Position numbers and translations under genes: made by a program. From contig NZ_CP114200.1 in assembly GCF_029392895.1 (NCBI RefSeq), forward strand, positions 4,185,001 to 4,249,000: a DNA stretch of 64,000 nt, in the 5' to 3' direction. The notes under the pieces are model-generated. The model searched no databases and was not told where the DNA came from. It saw only the letters and a program-made list of their open reading frames with translations. Each line of letters opens with the position of its first letter. Within the stretch, counting starts at the first letter, position 1. The stretch is from Streptomyces sp. 71268. Lineage in GTDB: Bacteria; Actinomycetota; Actinomycetes; Streptomycetales; Streptomycetaceae. Of this stretch, positions 26,701 to 35,913 are shown piece after piece.

Positions 26701-27358
26701 CCGCAAGCGACCGCAGCCGACCGCAGCCGATCGTGTACGGGGCGCGCGTGCCCGAACGCCACGCGAACATGTCCGCCACCTGACGGCTACTGTCCGACGA
26801 TTCCTCCCGATGGCTACTGCCTGACGGCCTGAAACCCGAGGTAGTGCGCGACCATCCTGCCCCCGCCCGCCGCCCGCCGGCGCACTTCACCGGCCACCAA
26901 GGTCCGCACGACACGGGGGCCACACGCCCCACCCGATCGCGCACAGCACCCCAACCGCAGGCCCACAGACCCACAGACCCGCAGGTCCATAGGCCATAGG
27001 CCCACAGACCCGCAGTCGTCCACCCCGCCGCCAACCGCCACGGCGGGGTGGACGCGGTCAGAGGTGCACCTGACCACAGACGCACCCGGCAAGAGACGCG
27101 CCCGGAAAGAGACGCACCGGGCCAGAGACGCACCGCGCCAGGGAACCCCTTCGCAGGTCAGAGCCTTGCCCGTAAGAGGGGCGCGCAGCCTGACCCTGGC
27201 GGTGGTACGCACCGCATGCGTACGCACGGCCGTCCTACGCGCCGGCGGTGGCTGGGTGGCGCGCCCGGCGCACCACAGGCTGTTCTCCAGGCGGCTCGCG
27301 AGGCCACCGCGGACCCACCGCACTCGCGCCGCGCCCCATTCCCACCAGGAGGACAGCC
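26701..27358. other. Gap of low-complexity sequence
   Basis: About 660 bases with short irregular repeats (CACAGACCCGCAG near 26965-27015, AGAGACGC-type units near 27090-27140). I see no supportable gene. The promoter of the SGNH hydrolase should lie at its right end. Confidence 0.45.
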
Positions 27359-28804
27359 ATGCGTACCGCGTCGTCGCGCCTTGCCATCTCGCTCGTCGCA
27401 CTCACCGCCGTACTCGCCACATCGGGCGTGGCCGGCGCCCGCCCCCGGGCCACGGCCTCGCCGCAGACATCCCCCGGCTCGTCCGATACGGATCGCGCTC
27501 GGGCGGCCACGACCTGGTCGGCGGGGTGGGCGGCGCCCGTGCAGCGGCCGAGCGCCGGCTTCGAGGAGAACTGGTCCGAAGCGGGCTTCGACCGCCAGAC
27601 CGTGCGCCAGGTCGTGCGGGTCACCGACGGTGGGAGCGCGGCGCGGATCAAGCTCTCCAACCGCTACGGCGACCAGCCGCTCAGGATCTCCGGTGCGACC
27701 ATCGCGCGCAGTGCCGGCGGCGCTGCCGTGCGGCCCGAGACCCTGCGGAAGCTGACGTTCGGCAACCGTCCGTCGGTGACGATCCCGGCCGGTGGCGAGG
27801 GCGCGAGCGACGCGGCCCCGCTGCGGGTCAGCGCCTTCGACACGGTGACCGTGACGCTGTACTTCGCCGAGCCCACCGGCCCCGCGACCTTCCACGCGCA
27901 GGCGTACGCCCACAGCTACCGCGCGTCGGGCGATCACCGAGGAGACCGCACCGGCTCCGCCTTCCGCGAGCGCACCCGCTCCTGGTACTACCTCTCCGAC
28001 GTCGAGCTGACCGGCGCCCGATCGCCGCACGCGCCGCACTCAGGGCGAGTGGCCGGGCGGGCGCAGACAGCGGCTTCGGCCCATTCAGCATCCGCGGCCC
28101 GGGCGGGTGGCGGTACCGGACTCGAGGGCCACGGCCCCGGCGACGCGTCGCGGCCCGGCGCGGCCCGGAGGGGAGCCGTGGTCGCGTTCGGCGATTCGAT
28201 CACCGACGGGTTCGGCTCCACCGTGGACGCCGACAAGCGTTACCCGGACCAGCTCGCCGAGCGGCTGTCGGCCGCCGGCCGAGCGCGCCCGGTGCTCAAC
28301 GCGGGGATCGGTGGAAACCTGCTGCTCAACGACTCGGCCTGGTACGGGGACCGGGCCCTTGACCGCTTCCAACGGGACGTGCTGGACAAGCCCGGGGTGA
28401 GTTCGGTGATCGTCTTCGAGGGGCTCAACGACATCGGTTTCAGCGAGGTGGACCTGCCCACCTACAAGCCGAATCCGCAACTTTCCGCCACAGAACTGAT
28501 CGACGGATACCGCGAGTTGATCGCCCGAGCCCGTGCCAAGGGGGTGCGCGTGGTGGGCGCGACGATCCTGCCGTTCAAGGGGGCGGAGTACCACACGCCA
28601 CGTGCCGAAGCGAAGCGACAGCAGATCAACACGTGGATACGCACGTCAGGCGAGTTCGACGCGTACGTCGACTTCGCCGCCGCGCTGGCCGACCCGGCGG
28701 ACCCGCTGGCGCTCAACCCCGCGTACGACAGCGGCGACCACAAGCACCCGAACGACGCCGGCTACCGCGCCATGGCCGAGGCGATCGATCTCGACGCCAT
28801 CTGA
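27359..28804 (+). CDS. Secreted SGNH/GDSL hydrolase
   Basis: 481 residues. Sec signal peptide (about 1-27, ending GVAGA). Residues 50-240 form a beta-rich N-terminal domain (QVVRVTDGGSAARIKLSNRYG, VTLYFAEPTGPATFHAQAYAHS) typical of a group of actinobacterial exo-hydrolases. The SGNH core follows: AFGDSITDG (Ser near 280), AGIGGN, EGLNDIG and DHKHPNDAGY with the catalytic Asp/His. Probably an extracellular esterase or lipase on polysaccharide. AGGAGGACAGCC precedes the ATG. Confidence 0.92.
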   Translation: MRTASSRLAISLVALTAVLATSGVAGARPRATASPQTSPGSSDTDRARAATTWSAGWAAPVQRPSAGFEENWSEAGFDRQTVRQVVRVTDGGSAARIKLSNRYGDQPLRISGATIARSAGGAAVRPETLRKLTFGNRPSVTIPAGGEGASDAAPLRVSAFDTVTVTLYFAEPTGPATFHAQAYAHSYRASGDHRGDRTGSAFRERTRSWYYLSDVELTGARSPHAPHSGRVAGRAQTAASAHSASAARAGGGTGLEGHGPGDASRPGAARRGAVVAFGDSITDGFGSTVDADKRYPDQLAERLSAAGRARPVLNAGIGGNLLLNDSAWYGDRALDRFQRDVLDKPGVSSVIVFEGLNDIGFSEVDLPTYKPNPQLSATELIDGYRELIARARAKGVRVVGATILPFKGAEYHTPRAEAKRQQINTWIRTSGEFDAYVDFAAALADPADPLALNPAYDSGDHKHPNDAGYRAMAEAIDLDAI

Positions 28805-28844
28805 ACAGCCGCGACCGCTCTGTCTGAACAGTCGCGACCGCTCT
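28801..28844. repeat. Two 21-base direct repeats after the SGNH gene
   Basis: CTGAACAGCCGCGACCGCTC at 28801 and CTGAACAGTCGCGACCGCTC at 28824, differing at one base; the first overlaps the stop codon. Confidence 0.8.
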
Positions 28845-28908
28845 TTTACGCCTCGCCGCCCGTCCGTCCATCCATCCATACCGATCGCCCACGGGCTCCC
28901 AGAGTTCT

Positions 28909-28942
28909 GCTTCGGCCCGCCGTCCAGACGGCGGGCCGAAGC
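28909..28942. terminator. 16-bp hairpin between convergent genes
   Basis: Perfect stem 28909-28924 with 28927-28942 and a tiny CA loop, between the SGNH hydrolase and the convergent GNAT gene. Confidence 0.8.
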
Positions 28943-29020
28943 CCGTGCCCGTCCCGGCCCTTCCCGATCCGTCCCCGTCCGGCCCGACCGCCGCACCGCA
29001 CGCCCATGGGCTCGTTCGGA

Positions 29021-29050
29021 CCCGACCCGACCCGACCCGACCCGACCCGT
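29021..29050. repeat. (CCCGA)6 pentanucleotide repeat
   Basis: Five exact CCCGA units and a sixth CCCGT, 20 bases beyond the GNAT stop. A run of this type is prone to slippage. Confidence 0.85.
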
Positions 29051-29070
29051 TTCGGACCGTTGCCGACTGT

Positions 29071-29544
29071 TCAGAGTTGCAACTTGAACCCGAGGTGGGA
29101 CGCCTCGAAGCCGAGCCGCTCGTAGAAGCGGTGCGCGTCGATGCGCGTCGCGTCCGAGGTGAGCTGCACCAACTGGCAGCCCGCACGGCGCGACTCGTCG
29201 ATCGCCCACTCGATCATCTGGGTGCCGAGCCCGCTGCCGCGCTCGTCACCGTGGACGCGCACCCCCTCGATGATCGAGCGGGTCGCCCCGCGCCGCGACA
29301 GGCCGGGGATGAAGGTGAGTTGCAGCGTGCCTACCAGGCGACCGTCGCGGACAGCCGCGAGCAGCCACTGGTTGGGGTCGGCGGCGATCCGCTCGAAGGC
29401 CGCCTGGTAGGGCGTGAGGTCGCCGGGCGACTCGCGCTGGGCGCCGAGGGCGTCGTCGGCCAGCATCGCCACGATGGCGGGAATGTCCTCCGCCCGCGCC
29501 CGCCGAAACTCGACCGCCGCTCCGGACTGCTCGAAATCGCTCAT
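29071..29544 (-). CDS. GNAT-family N-acetyltransferase
   Basis: 157 residues. Acetyl-CoA binding motif A is visible as GVRVHGDERGSGLGTQMIEWAIDES, with VQLTSDATRIDAHRFYERLGFEAS as motif B. Starts 21 bases after the MarR gene on the same strand, so the two are an operon. Substrate unknown; co-transcription with MarR and divergence from an exporter hint at detoxification. Confidence 0.92.
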   Translation of the reverse strand: MSDFEQSGAAVEFRRARAEDIPAIVAMLADDALGAQRESPGDLTPYQAAFERIAADPNQWLLAAVRDGRLVGTLQLTFIPGLSRRGATRSIIEGVRVHGDERGSGLGTQMIEWAIDESRRAGCQLVQLTSDATRIDAHRFYERLGFEASHLGFKLQL

Positions 29545-29565
29545 GATCCGGAGGCTACGCCCCGG

Positions 29566-30246
29566 TCATACGGGTTTCGATGCCGGCCCCAGAGTACGGA
29601 CAGCCGTGACCAAAGGCGCCAATTCGGGTCGCTTGGCGGCCTCCTGGAGGGCCTCTCGCAGCGCGGCGTCATGCACCGGCCGCGCCCGTTCCAGCAGCTT
29701 CCGGCCATCGTCGCTGACGTCCGTGTAGATGCCCCTGCGGTCGGTCGGGCAGAGGTAGCGGACCAGCAGGCCACGCTCCTCCAGCCGGCTGACCAGGCGC
29801 GTAGTGGCACTCTGGCTCAGTACGACGACGTCCGCGAGCTGGTTCATGCGCAGGTGGCCGCCCTCGCCGTCGTGCTGTTCGCTCAACACGTCGAGCACGG
29901 AGTACTCCCGCACGCTCAGCTCCGCCGCGGCCTCCAGCGCGCGCTCTATGTGCGCCTCAAGGCGGCTGTGCAGCGCGGACAGCGCGCACCAACTGTGAGC
30001 GAGGGCACGCCCGGGCGGCGCGGGCGGGTCGTCACGCCCGGCCTCCGGCGCGTGGCCCGATTCCCGCGCGTGAGCCGACTCCCCTTCCGAGGACGGGGAG
30101 CGCGGTGAGGTGTTGGCGGCCCCGGCCGGAGCCTGGTCCGTCCGCCGGGCGGCTGAAGTCGGGGTCTGTTCGCGGTCCGGGTCCCGGTCCTCGCCCTGGT
30201 CGGTTTTCTGCCGGTAATCCGTGGCCGAGCCGAGCTGGTGTGCCAT
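29566..30246 (-). CDS. MarR-family transcriptional regulator
   Basis: 226 residues from the ATG at 30246 (GAAGGGGGC upstream). The first 75 residues are a polar, disordered extension unusual for MarR proteins (normally about 150 residues). The core has the winged helix: LSVREYSVLDVLSEQ, RMNQLADVVVLSQSATTRLVSRLEERGLLVR and DRRGIYTDVSDDGRKLL. First gene of MarR-GNAT, divergent from the MFS exporter, which it very probably represses. Confidence 0.93.
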   Translation of the reverse strand: MAHQLGSATDYRQKTDQGEDRDPDREQTPTSAARRTDQAPAGAANTSPRSPSSEGESAHARESGHAPEAGRDDPPAPPGRALAHSWCALSALHSRLEAHIERALEAAAELSVREYSVLDVLSEQHDGEGGHLRMNQLADVVVLSQSATTRLVSRLEERGLLVRYLCPTDRRGIYTDVSDDGRKLLERARPVHDAALREALQEAAKRPELAPLVTAVRTLGPASKPV

Positions 30247-30306
30247 GAGACGCCCCCTTCGGTGTCGTACGAACCAGGATAGGCCACCCGTGAAATAGCC
30301 AGCGCT

Positions 30307-30332
30307 TGCAATCATCCCGCGTCTGCAATTAT
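30307..30332. promoter_or_regulatory. Direct repeats in the MarR/MFS intergenic region
   Basis: TGCAATCAT (30307-30315) and TGCAATTAT (30324-30332), 17 bases apart, in the 133-base divergent promoter region; the second contains CAATTATTG, an inverted repeat. Candidate operator, or promoter elements of the exporter. Confidence 0.4.
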
Positions 30333-30379
30333 TGTGTGTGCTCGTACCTGCTGCGCGCAACGTTCTGGAGGGTGCCGTT

Positions 30380-31678
30380 ATGCCGCTCGCGCTCCTGGCC
30401 CTGGCCGTCGGTGCCTTTGGCATCGGCACGACCGAGTTCGTGATCATGGGGCTGCTCCCCGAGGTGTCGGACTCCTTCGGGGTGTCGATCCCGACCGCGG
30501 GCTTCGCGGTCACGGGGTACGCGCTGGGGGTCGTGGTCGGGGCGCCGTTCATGACGGCGATCGGCACGCGGCTGCCCCGCAAGCAGATGTTGCTGATGCT
30601 GATGGGTCTGTTCATCGCGGGCAATCTGCTCACCGCGCTGGCTCCGGCGTTCGGCGTGCTGCTCGTGGGCCGGGTGCTCGCCTCGTTCACGCACGGGGCG
30701 TTCTTCGGCGTCGGCTCCGTGGTCGCCACCGACCTGGTCGCCCCGAACAAGCGGGCCGGCGCCATCGCCAGCATGTTCATGGGGCTCACGCTCGCCAACG
30801 TCGTCGGCGCTCCTCCCGGCACGCTGATCGGTCAGCACGCGGGTTGGCGCGTCACCTTCTTCATCGTCGCGGGCCTCGGGGTGCTCGGCCTGCTCGGCAT
30901 CGCCAAGCTGGTTCCGGCCCGCCCCGAGCCGGCGACGCCCGAGCTGCGCAAGGAGTTCGGCGCCTTCCGTAACCCGCAGGTCTGGCTCGCCATGACGATG
31001 ACGGTGCTGGGCTTCGGCGGGGTGTTCGCGGCCATCACCTACGTCACGCCGATGATGACGGAGACGGCGGGCTTCGCCGAGTCCAGCGTGATGTGGCTGC
31101 TCGCCCTCTTCGGCGTCGGCATGGTCGCCGGCAACGTGATCGGGGGCCGGTACGCCGACCGTCACGCGATGCCGCTGCTCTACGCGAGCCTCGTCGGTCT
31201 CGCCACGGTGCTCGGACTGTTCACCCTCACCGCCCACCACAAGGTCTTCGCGGCGATCACCCTCATGCTGATCGGCCTCTTCGGCTTCGCGACCGTGCCG
31301 CCGCTCCAGAAGCGGGTCATGGACCACGCCGCCGAGGCTCCCACGGTGGCGTCGGCGGCCAACATCGCCGCCTTCAACCTCGGCAACGCTCTGGCCGCGT
31401 GGCTCGGCGGGCTCGTCATATCCGCCGGCTTCGGGTACACGGCGCCCAACGTGGTCGGCGTGGGCCTGGCGCTGTCGGCCCTGGGCGTGGCGGTCTTCGC
31501 GGCCTGGCTGGAGCGCCGGCAGGAGGGCGAGCCCCCGGCCGCGCGGAGCCGAGTCGTGCGGACCGGCGGGCCGGCCACAGCCGGCACGGAGGCCGGAGCC
31601 GCCGGGGTGGGCGACCCCACCGTGCGGGCGTCGGCGGGCGACGTGACGCCGCAGTCGGCGGCGGACCTCACGACCTGA
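30380..31678 (+). CDS. MFS transporter (Cml/AraJ-like drug exporter)
   Basis: 432 residues, twelve helices. It opens MPLALLALAVGAFGIGTTEFVIMGLLPEV, the signature of the chloramphenicol/arabinose efflux branch; the loop 2-3 motif appears as GTRLPRKQ. C-terminal 45 residues are polar. GGAGGG sits before the ATG at 30380; an upstream GTG/ATG frame is less likely. Divergent from MarR-GNAT. Its last 11 bases overlap the 3' end of the DUF2269 gene on the other strand. Confidence 0.92.
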   Translation: MPLALLALAVGAFGIGTTEFVIMGLLPEVSDSFGVSIPTAGFAVTGYALGVVVGAPFMTAIGTRLPRKQMLLMLMGLFIAGNLLTALAPAFGVLLVGRVLASFTHGAFFGVGSVVATDLVAPNKRAGAIASMFMGLTLANVVGAPPGTLIGQHAGWRVTFFIVAGLGVLGLLGIAKLVPARPEPATPELRKEFGAFRNPQVWLAMTMTVLGFGGVFAAITYVTPMMTETAGFAESSVMWLLALFGVGMVAGNVIGGRYADRHAMPLLYASLVGLATVLGLFTLTAHHKVFAAITLMLIGLFGFATVPPLQKRVMDHAAEAPTVASAANIAAFNLGNALAAWLGGLVISAGFGYTAPNVVGVGLALSALGVAVFAAWLERRQEGEPPAARSRVVRTGGPATAGTEAGAAGVGDPTVRASAGDVTPQSAADLTT

Positions 31679-32171
31679 CACGCCGGTGCCGGCGGCCCCT
31701 GGCCGTCAGCCCCCAGGGCTTGAGCACGGAGATGGCCGTGATGAACACGTAGGTGGCCAGGGCCACCGCGGGCGGGATGATCACGTCGACCGGGTTCGCG
31801 ACGTGGCCACCGGCCACCGCCTGGGCCGCCGCCTCGTTGATGTGGCCCCGCAGGGCGAAGGCGGACAGCCCGGCGGTGACGAGGTTCAGCCAGAACTTCG
31901 TGTAGACCCAGCGGTGCCGAGCCAGCCCCCAGGGTGTGCCCAGCGCGAGTACCAGTCCACTGACCAGGGCCAACAGGCTCAGCGGAATCACCAGCCAATC
32001 GCCGAAGACCTTCATCGCCCGGTACGCGGCCTCGGCGGCCTCCGCCGAGTCGGCGGCCGCCCCCGCGACGGCGAGGGCGAGCAGTCCGCACGTCACCCCG
32101 AGCCAGCCGACGGAGACGACGACATGGACGACGAGAACGGCACGACGGGTGGGTCTGGTGAGCTGACGCAT
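31668..32171 (-). CDS. DUF2269-type small membrane protein
   Basis: 167 residues, four hydrophobic helices: RAVLVVHVVVSVGWLGVTCGLLAL, DWLVIPLSLLALVSGLVLALG, FWLNLVTAGLSAFAL and VALATYVFITAISVL, with conserved TPWGL and KFW. Family of unknown function, sometimes near haem proteins. Start at 32171 chosen at the conserved MRQLTRPTRR; the open frame upstream is made of repeats. Confidence 0.8.
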   Translation of the reverse strand: MRQLTRPTRRAVLVVHVVVSVGWLGVTCGLLALAVAGAAADSAEAAEAAYRAMKVFGDWLVIPLSLLALVSGLVLALGTPWGLARHRWVYTKFWLNLVTAGLSAFALRGHINEAAAQAVAGGHVANPVDVIIPPAVALATYVFITAISVLKPWGLTARGRRHRRVRS

Positions 32172-32371
32172 GTCCCTCACGGTGCCGTGGCCAGCCCCGC
32201 GCGGCGTCACACGGCGGGAGTATCCACGGGGCCTCCACGGGGAGCAGTCCGCCCGCCACCACCACCGCCCCGAACCGAGCGGCCCGTGGCCAGCGAGGCC
32301 GGGTGCGATACGCCTGCCACGCGGACGGGGACGGGGACGGGCGGGGAGCCAGGAGGAACAGACAGCGGGGC

Positions 32372-32440
32372 ACGAGGGGGCGGCCAGGGAGACGCACGAG
32401 GGAGCGGCCAGCGAGACGTACGAGGGGACGGCCAAGGGGA
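32372..32440. repeat. 24-base tandem repeat, about three copies
   Basis: Units beginning ACGAGGG at 32372, 32396 and 32420, e.g. ACGAGGGAGCGGCCAGCGAG; the third is partial. In the 315-base divergent gap between the DUF2269 and HAD genes (32172-32486), otherwise without a supportable gene. Confidence 0.8.
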
Positions 32441-32486
32441 CAAGGGGGCGATGCCGTGGGCCGCGGTGCGCTTACGCTCGACAGAC

Positions 32487-33128
32487 ATGACCAGACTTCA
32501 CCTGTTCGACCTCGACGGAACGCTGATGTACGGGTCGGCCGCGCCCATCGAGATCTCTCGACAACTGGGCCTTGAGCAGGAGATCGCCGACCTGGAGCGA
32601 GCGTTCGCGCGCCAGGTGCTGGGGCCGCCGGAGTTCGCCCTGCGCGTGCGCGAGTTGTGGACGGAGCTCACGGAGGCACAGGTGGCGCTCGCGTTCGAGG
32701 GGGCGCCATGGCTGGACGGAATACGCGAGGTATGGGCGGATATCACGGCACGCGGTGAACGGTGTGCGGTGATATCGCTGTCGCCGGACTTCTTCGTGCG
32801 ACGCCTGCTGGAGTGGGGAGCACACGCGACCTACGGTTCGGTGTTTCCGGCCGTCCCCTTCCGAGAGCCGGTGCGGCCGGACGGCATTCTCAATCCGGCG
32901 GCCAAGGTGAAGATCGCGGATGAACTATGTGAGAGGTTCGGGGTGACGCGGTCGGAATGTGTGGCGTATGGAGACTCCATGTCGGACGCCGAGTTGTTCG
33001 CGGTGCTGCCGACATCCGTCGCGGTCAACGCCGACCGGCACCTGACGGGGATCGCCTCATATGCCTATGTGGGGCGCGATCTGCGCGACGCGTACGAATT
33101 GACCAGCAACCGCCGTCCCTTGCCCTGA
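32487..33128 (+). CDS. HAD-superfamily phosphatase (SerB-like)
   Basis: 213 residues. Motif I FDLDGTL (nucleophile Asp near residue 7), motif II SLSPDFF, the lysine in AAKVKIADELC, and motif III/IV AYGDSMSDAELF. Cytoplasmic phosphomonoesterase; phosphoserine or a related small phosphate ester is plausible, but the cap is short and does not settle it. Start ATG 32487; the frame is open far upstream but that part has no conserved sequence. Confidence 0.9.
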   Translation: MTRLHLFDLDGTLMYGSAAPIEISRQLGLEQEIADLERAFARQVLGPPEFALRVRELWTELTEAQVALAFEGAPWLDGIREVWADITARGERCAVISLSPDFFVRRLLEWGAHATYGSVFPAVPFREPVRPDGILNPAAKVKIADELCERFGVTRSECVAYGDSMSDAELFAVLPTSVAVNADRHLTGIASYAYVGRDLRDAYELTSNRRPLP

Positions 33129-33686
33129 TAAGACGGACATAAGGGCCGGCCGGCACGGGGCTTGTGCATTCAACCGGGGCGGGTATGGTCAACCCCGTTC
33201 GAACGCAAGAACGCCATCGGCACCCCCCGGGGGGTACACCGGTGAGCCCAGCCTAGCGGGAACGGGAGTACGGGAACCGGGAGTTCAGGCTATTGCCGCG
33301 GGCCGTGCGCGAGGGGTGTCACGCTGGCCGACGAAGCGCCACGCACCAGGGCGTATCACCGCTCGGGTCACAGAGCGCTGAGTGTGACGGCCGGCGGGGG
33401 GCAGGCGGTACGCGTGAGAGGTCCGAGGCACGGTTCGGGAACTGGTCCCGCGCGATATGCGTGAAATGTCACGGGGCCGTAATGCGAGTGGGCGGCGTGG
33501 ACCGCTCACCGTACGTGTGTCGCTGAACAAGGGGTCCCGCGACGGGGAGGGAGCAGGGGCGGGCGGGACCGAGATGGCGTGTGGTGTTGGTGGCCCGCCG
33601 TGACGGCGGGTGAGGCCGCACGGCGAAGACTGACAGCGACGCAGACTGACGAAGTCCGGCAGAGAGATGTTCGAGGCGAGGCAACC
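33129..33686. other. Gap before the flavohaemoglobin gene
   Basis: 558 bases. Contains a perfect ACCCCCCGGGGGGT palindrome (33222-33235) and less GC-rich stretches that could be promoter. No gene supported. Confidence 0.45.
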
Positions 33687-35843
33687 ATGAACGCTCCGAC
33701 CACCACGTCAGCCGACGACAGCGAGTCCGGTGGTTCTGGCGACACCCATGGCGAGAACCGTGAACGAGGCTGGTTCACTCCGACCAGGCAGGTAGCCGAC
33801 GCGCCCGCCCGTGGCCAGCGCGGCCCGGCGAGCGCGCACTCGGCGAGCGGTCCGGACGACGGGGCCGCGCCGCGCGCGGCGGCCGAGGCCGAGGGCGCGC
33901 GAGCCCGCGGCCGTTCCGTGGCGGCCATCAGGCCGGTGGGTCGCGGGGCGAACCAGGGTGCCCCGTCGCCCGCGCCACGCCCCGGCTCGTACGAGACACC
34001 CGCGGCACAGCAGCAGCGGGAGCACCAGCGCGCCGCCGAGCCGCACCAGCGCGGTGCGGCGGCCGGCGCGCCGGCGAGCCCGACCCACCCCAGCTCTCCC
34101 GGGTACCCCGACACGGGCTCGTCCGCGTCCCCCACGGCGTCGTCGACGCCCGCCGGGCGCGACGTACGCCGGTCCGAATCGGTGCCCGCGATGCGCCCCG
34201 CGCCGGAAGCGGAGGCGATCACCGCCGGTTCCGCTCAGCGCTCCGCGCCCGTGCCCGCCGCCGGACGGGCCGCGTCCGTGCCCGCCGCCGATGCCCCGCT
34301 GGCCCCCGCGAGCCGCGCTGCCGGCCTCGCGCCCGCCCCCGAGCGGGTGGCGGCCCCTTCGCTCACCACCCCCACCGCGCCTGCCGACCACCCCACCGCA
34401 CCGGCCGGTGAGCCGCGCGCGGCGGCGAGTACGGGGATGGCGGTAGGAGCTGGTCAGACAGGTCTCGACGGCCTGCGGCCGGTGCCGGCGCGCGGTCCTG
34501 GCGGTGGCCCGGACGGGAACCGCTCCCCCGATGCCGCCCGCTACACCGGCGGTGCCGACATCGTCCCGCGCGCCGCCGCGGTGCCGCCGCCCGGCGCCGG
34601 GGAGTCAGGGCCCGGTTCGCCGCTGAGCCGCCCGGGCTTCGGTTCGCCGCTCGACGCGGAGCCGGCCGGCCACGCCGCACGCCCGGCGGGGGCGTTCGCG
34701 GACCTGCCGGAGAGCACGTCAGCCGACACCCAGCTCATCCGGCGCACGCTGTCCGAGATCGAGCCCATCTCGGACAAGGTCACCTCGTACTTCTACGCGC
34801 TCCTCTTCCTCAACCACCCGGAGCTGCGGGAGATGTTCCCGGCGGCCATGGACGCGCAGCGCGACCGGCTGTTCAAGGCGCTGCTCACGTCCGCGCGCCA
34901 CGCCGACGAGCCGGCGCTCCTTGAGGAGTACCTCACGCACCTCGGCCGGGGCCACCGCAAGTACGGCACGCAGCCGGAGCACTACCCGGCGGTGGGCGAG
35001 AGCCTGCTCGGGGCGCTGGCCCGGTACGCGCCGAACACCTGGGGTGAGGCGGCGGAGGCCGCGTGGGTACGGGCGTACACCACGATCTCGCAGACGATGA
35101 TCGACGCCGCGGCCGAGAACGAGCTGCACGCGCCGGCCTGGTGGCAGGCCGAGATCGTGCGCCACGAGCTGCGCACGCCCGACATCGCGGTGGTCACGGT
35201 GCGCCCCGACCAGCCGTACCCGTTCCGCGCCGGCCAGTACACGAGCCTGGAGACGCCCTGGTGGCCACGGGTGTGGCGGCACTACTCGTTCGCGTCGGCA
35301 CCGCGATCGGACGGGCTGTTGTCGTTCCACGTCAAGGCCGTTCCGGCCGGTTGGGTCTCCACATCGCTGGTGCACCACGCCAACCCGGGTGACGTGATCA
35401 AGCTCGGCGCGCCCGCCGGCTCGATGGTGGTCGACCACGAGACGGACAACGGGCTGCTGTGCCTCGGCGGCGGAACCGGCATCGCACCGATCAAGGCGCT
35501 CGTCGAAGACGTCGCCGTGCACGGCAGACAGCGCCCGGTCGAGGTCTTCTACGGCGCCCGCAGCGACCACGACCTCTACGACATCGAGACCATGACGCGC
35601 CTTGAGCGCGAACATCCGTGGCTTTCGGTGCGCCCCGTCATATCGGACGGACCCACCAGCGGACTGCGCGGACCGCTTCCCGACGCGGTGCGGAAGTACG
35701 GGCCGTGGAACGCCTTCGACGCCTATCTCTCGGGACCGCCCGGGTTGATTCGCAGCGGCGTTAGCACCCTGCGCGGCATCGGAATACCGCGGCACCGCAT
35801 CCGCCACGACTCGCTTGAGGAACTGGTGGGGGCGCTCGACTAG
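33687..35843 (+). CDS. Flavohaemoglobin-type protein with a 345-residue disordered N-terminus
   Basis: 718 residues. Residues 1-345 are Pro/Ala/Gly-rich low complexity. A globin domain follows (about 348-485), with the proximal haem ligand His423 in GRGHRKYG. The FAD/NADH reductase part (about 490-718) shows RHYSFAS for flavin, GGGTGIAPI for NADH and the usual GPPG. Likely nitric-oxide dioxygenase or haem-based oxygen reductase. Start ATG 33687 with GAGGCGAGGC upstream. Followed 70 bases later by a flavin-type oxidase with an equally long disordered tail. Confidence 0.9.
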   Translation: MNAPTTTSADDSESGGSGDTHGENRERGWFTPTRQVADAPARGQRGPASAHSASGPDDGAAPRAAAEAEGARARGRSVAAIRPVGRGANQGAPSPAPRPGSYETPAAQQQREHQRAAEPHQRGAAAGAPASPTHPSSPGYPDTGSSASPTASSTPAGRDVRRSESVPAMRPAPEAEAITAGSAQRSAPVPAAGRAASVPAADAPLAPASRAAGLAPAPERVAAPSLTTPTAPADHPTAPAGEPRAAASTGMAVGAGQTGLDGLRPVPARGPGGGPDGNRSPDAARYTGGADIVPRAAAVPPPGAGESGPGSPLSRPGFGSPLDAEPAGHAARPAGAFADLPESTSADTQLIRRTLSEIEPISDKVTSYFYALLFLNHPELREMFPAAMDAQRDRLFKALLTSARHADEPALLEEYLTHLGRGHRKYGTQPEHYPAVGESLLGALARYAPNTWGEAAEAAWVRAYTTISQTMIDAAAENELHAPAWWQAEIVRHELRTPDIAVVTVRPDQPYPFRAGQYTSLETPWWPRVWRHYSFASAPRSDGLLSFHVKAVPAGWVSTSLVHHANPGDVIKLGAPAGSMVVDHETDNGLLCLGGGTGIAPIKALVEDVAVHGRQRPVEVFYGARSDHDLYDIETMTRLEREHPWLSVRPVISDGPTSGLRGPLPDAVRKYGPWNAFDAYLSGPPGLIRSGVSTLRGIGIPRHRIRHDSLEELVGALD

Positions 35844-35913
35844 CCGACGGGCGCGCGATGGCGCCTGGGGCGGTAAGGGCGGGGGGACGAGGAGCGAATG
35901 AGGACTCGAAACT

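Noticed and set aside
28860..29060. Candidate small RNA from the hairpin and CCCGA run
   Set aside because: Simpler as a terminator between convergent genes plus a simple repeat.
33188..33215. GTTCGAACG resembling a tRNA T-loop
   Set aside because: No cloverleaf partners or acceptor stem found around it.
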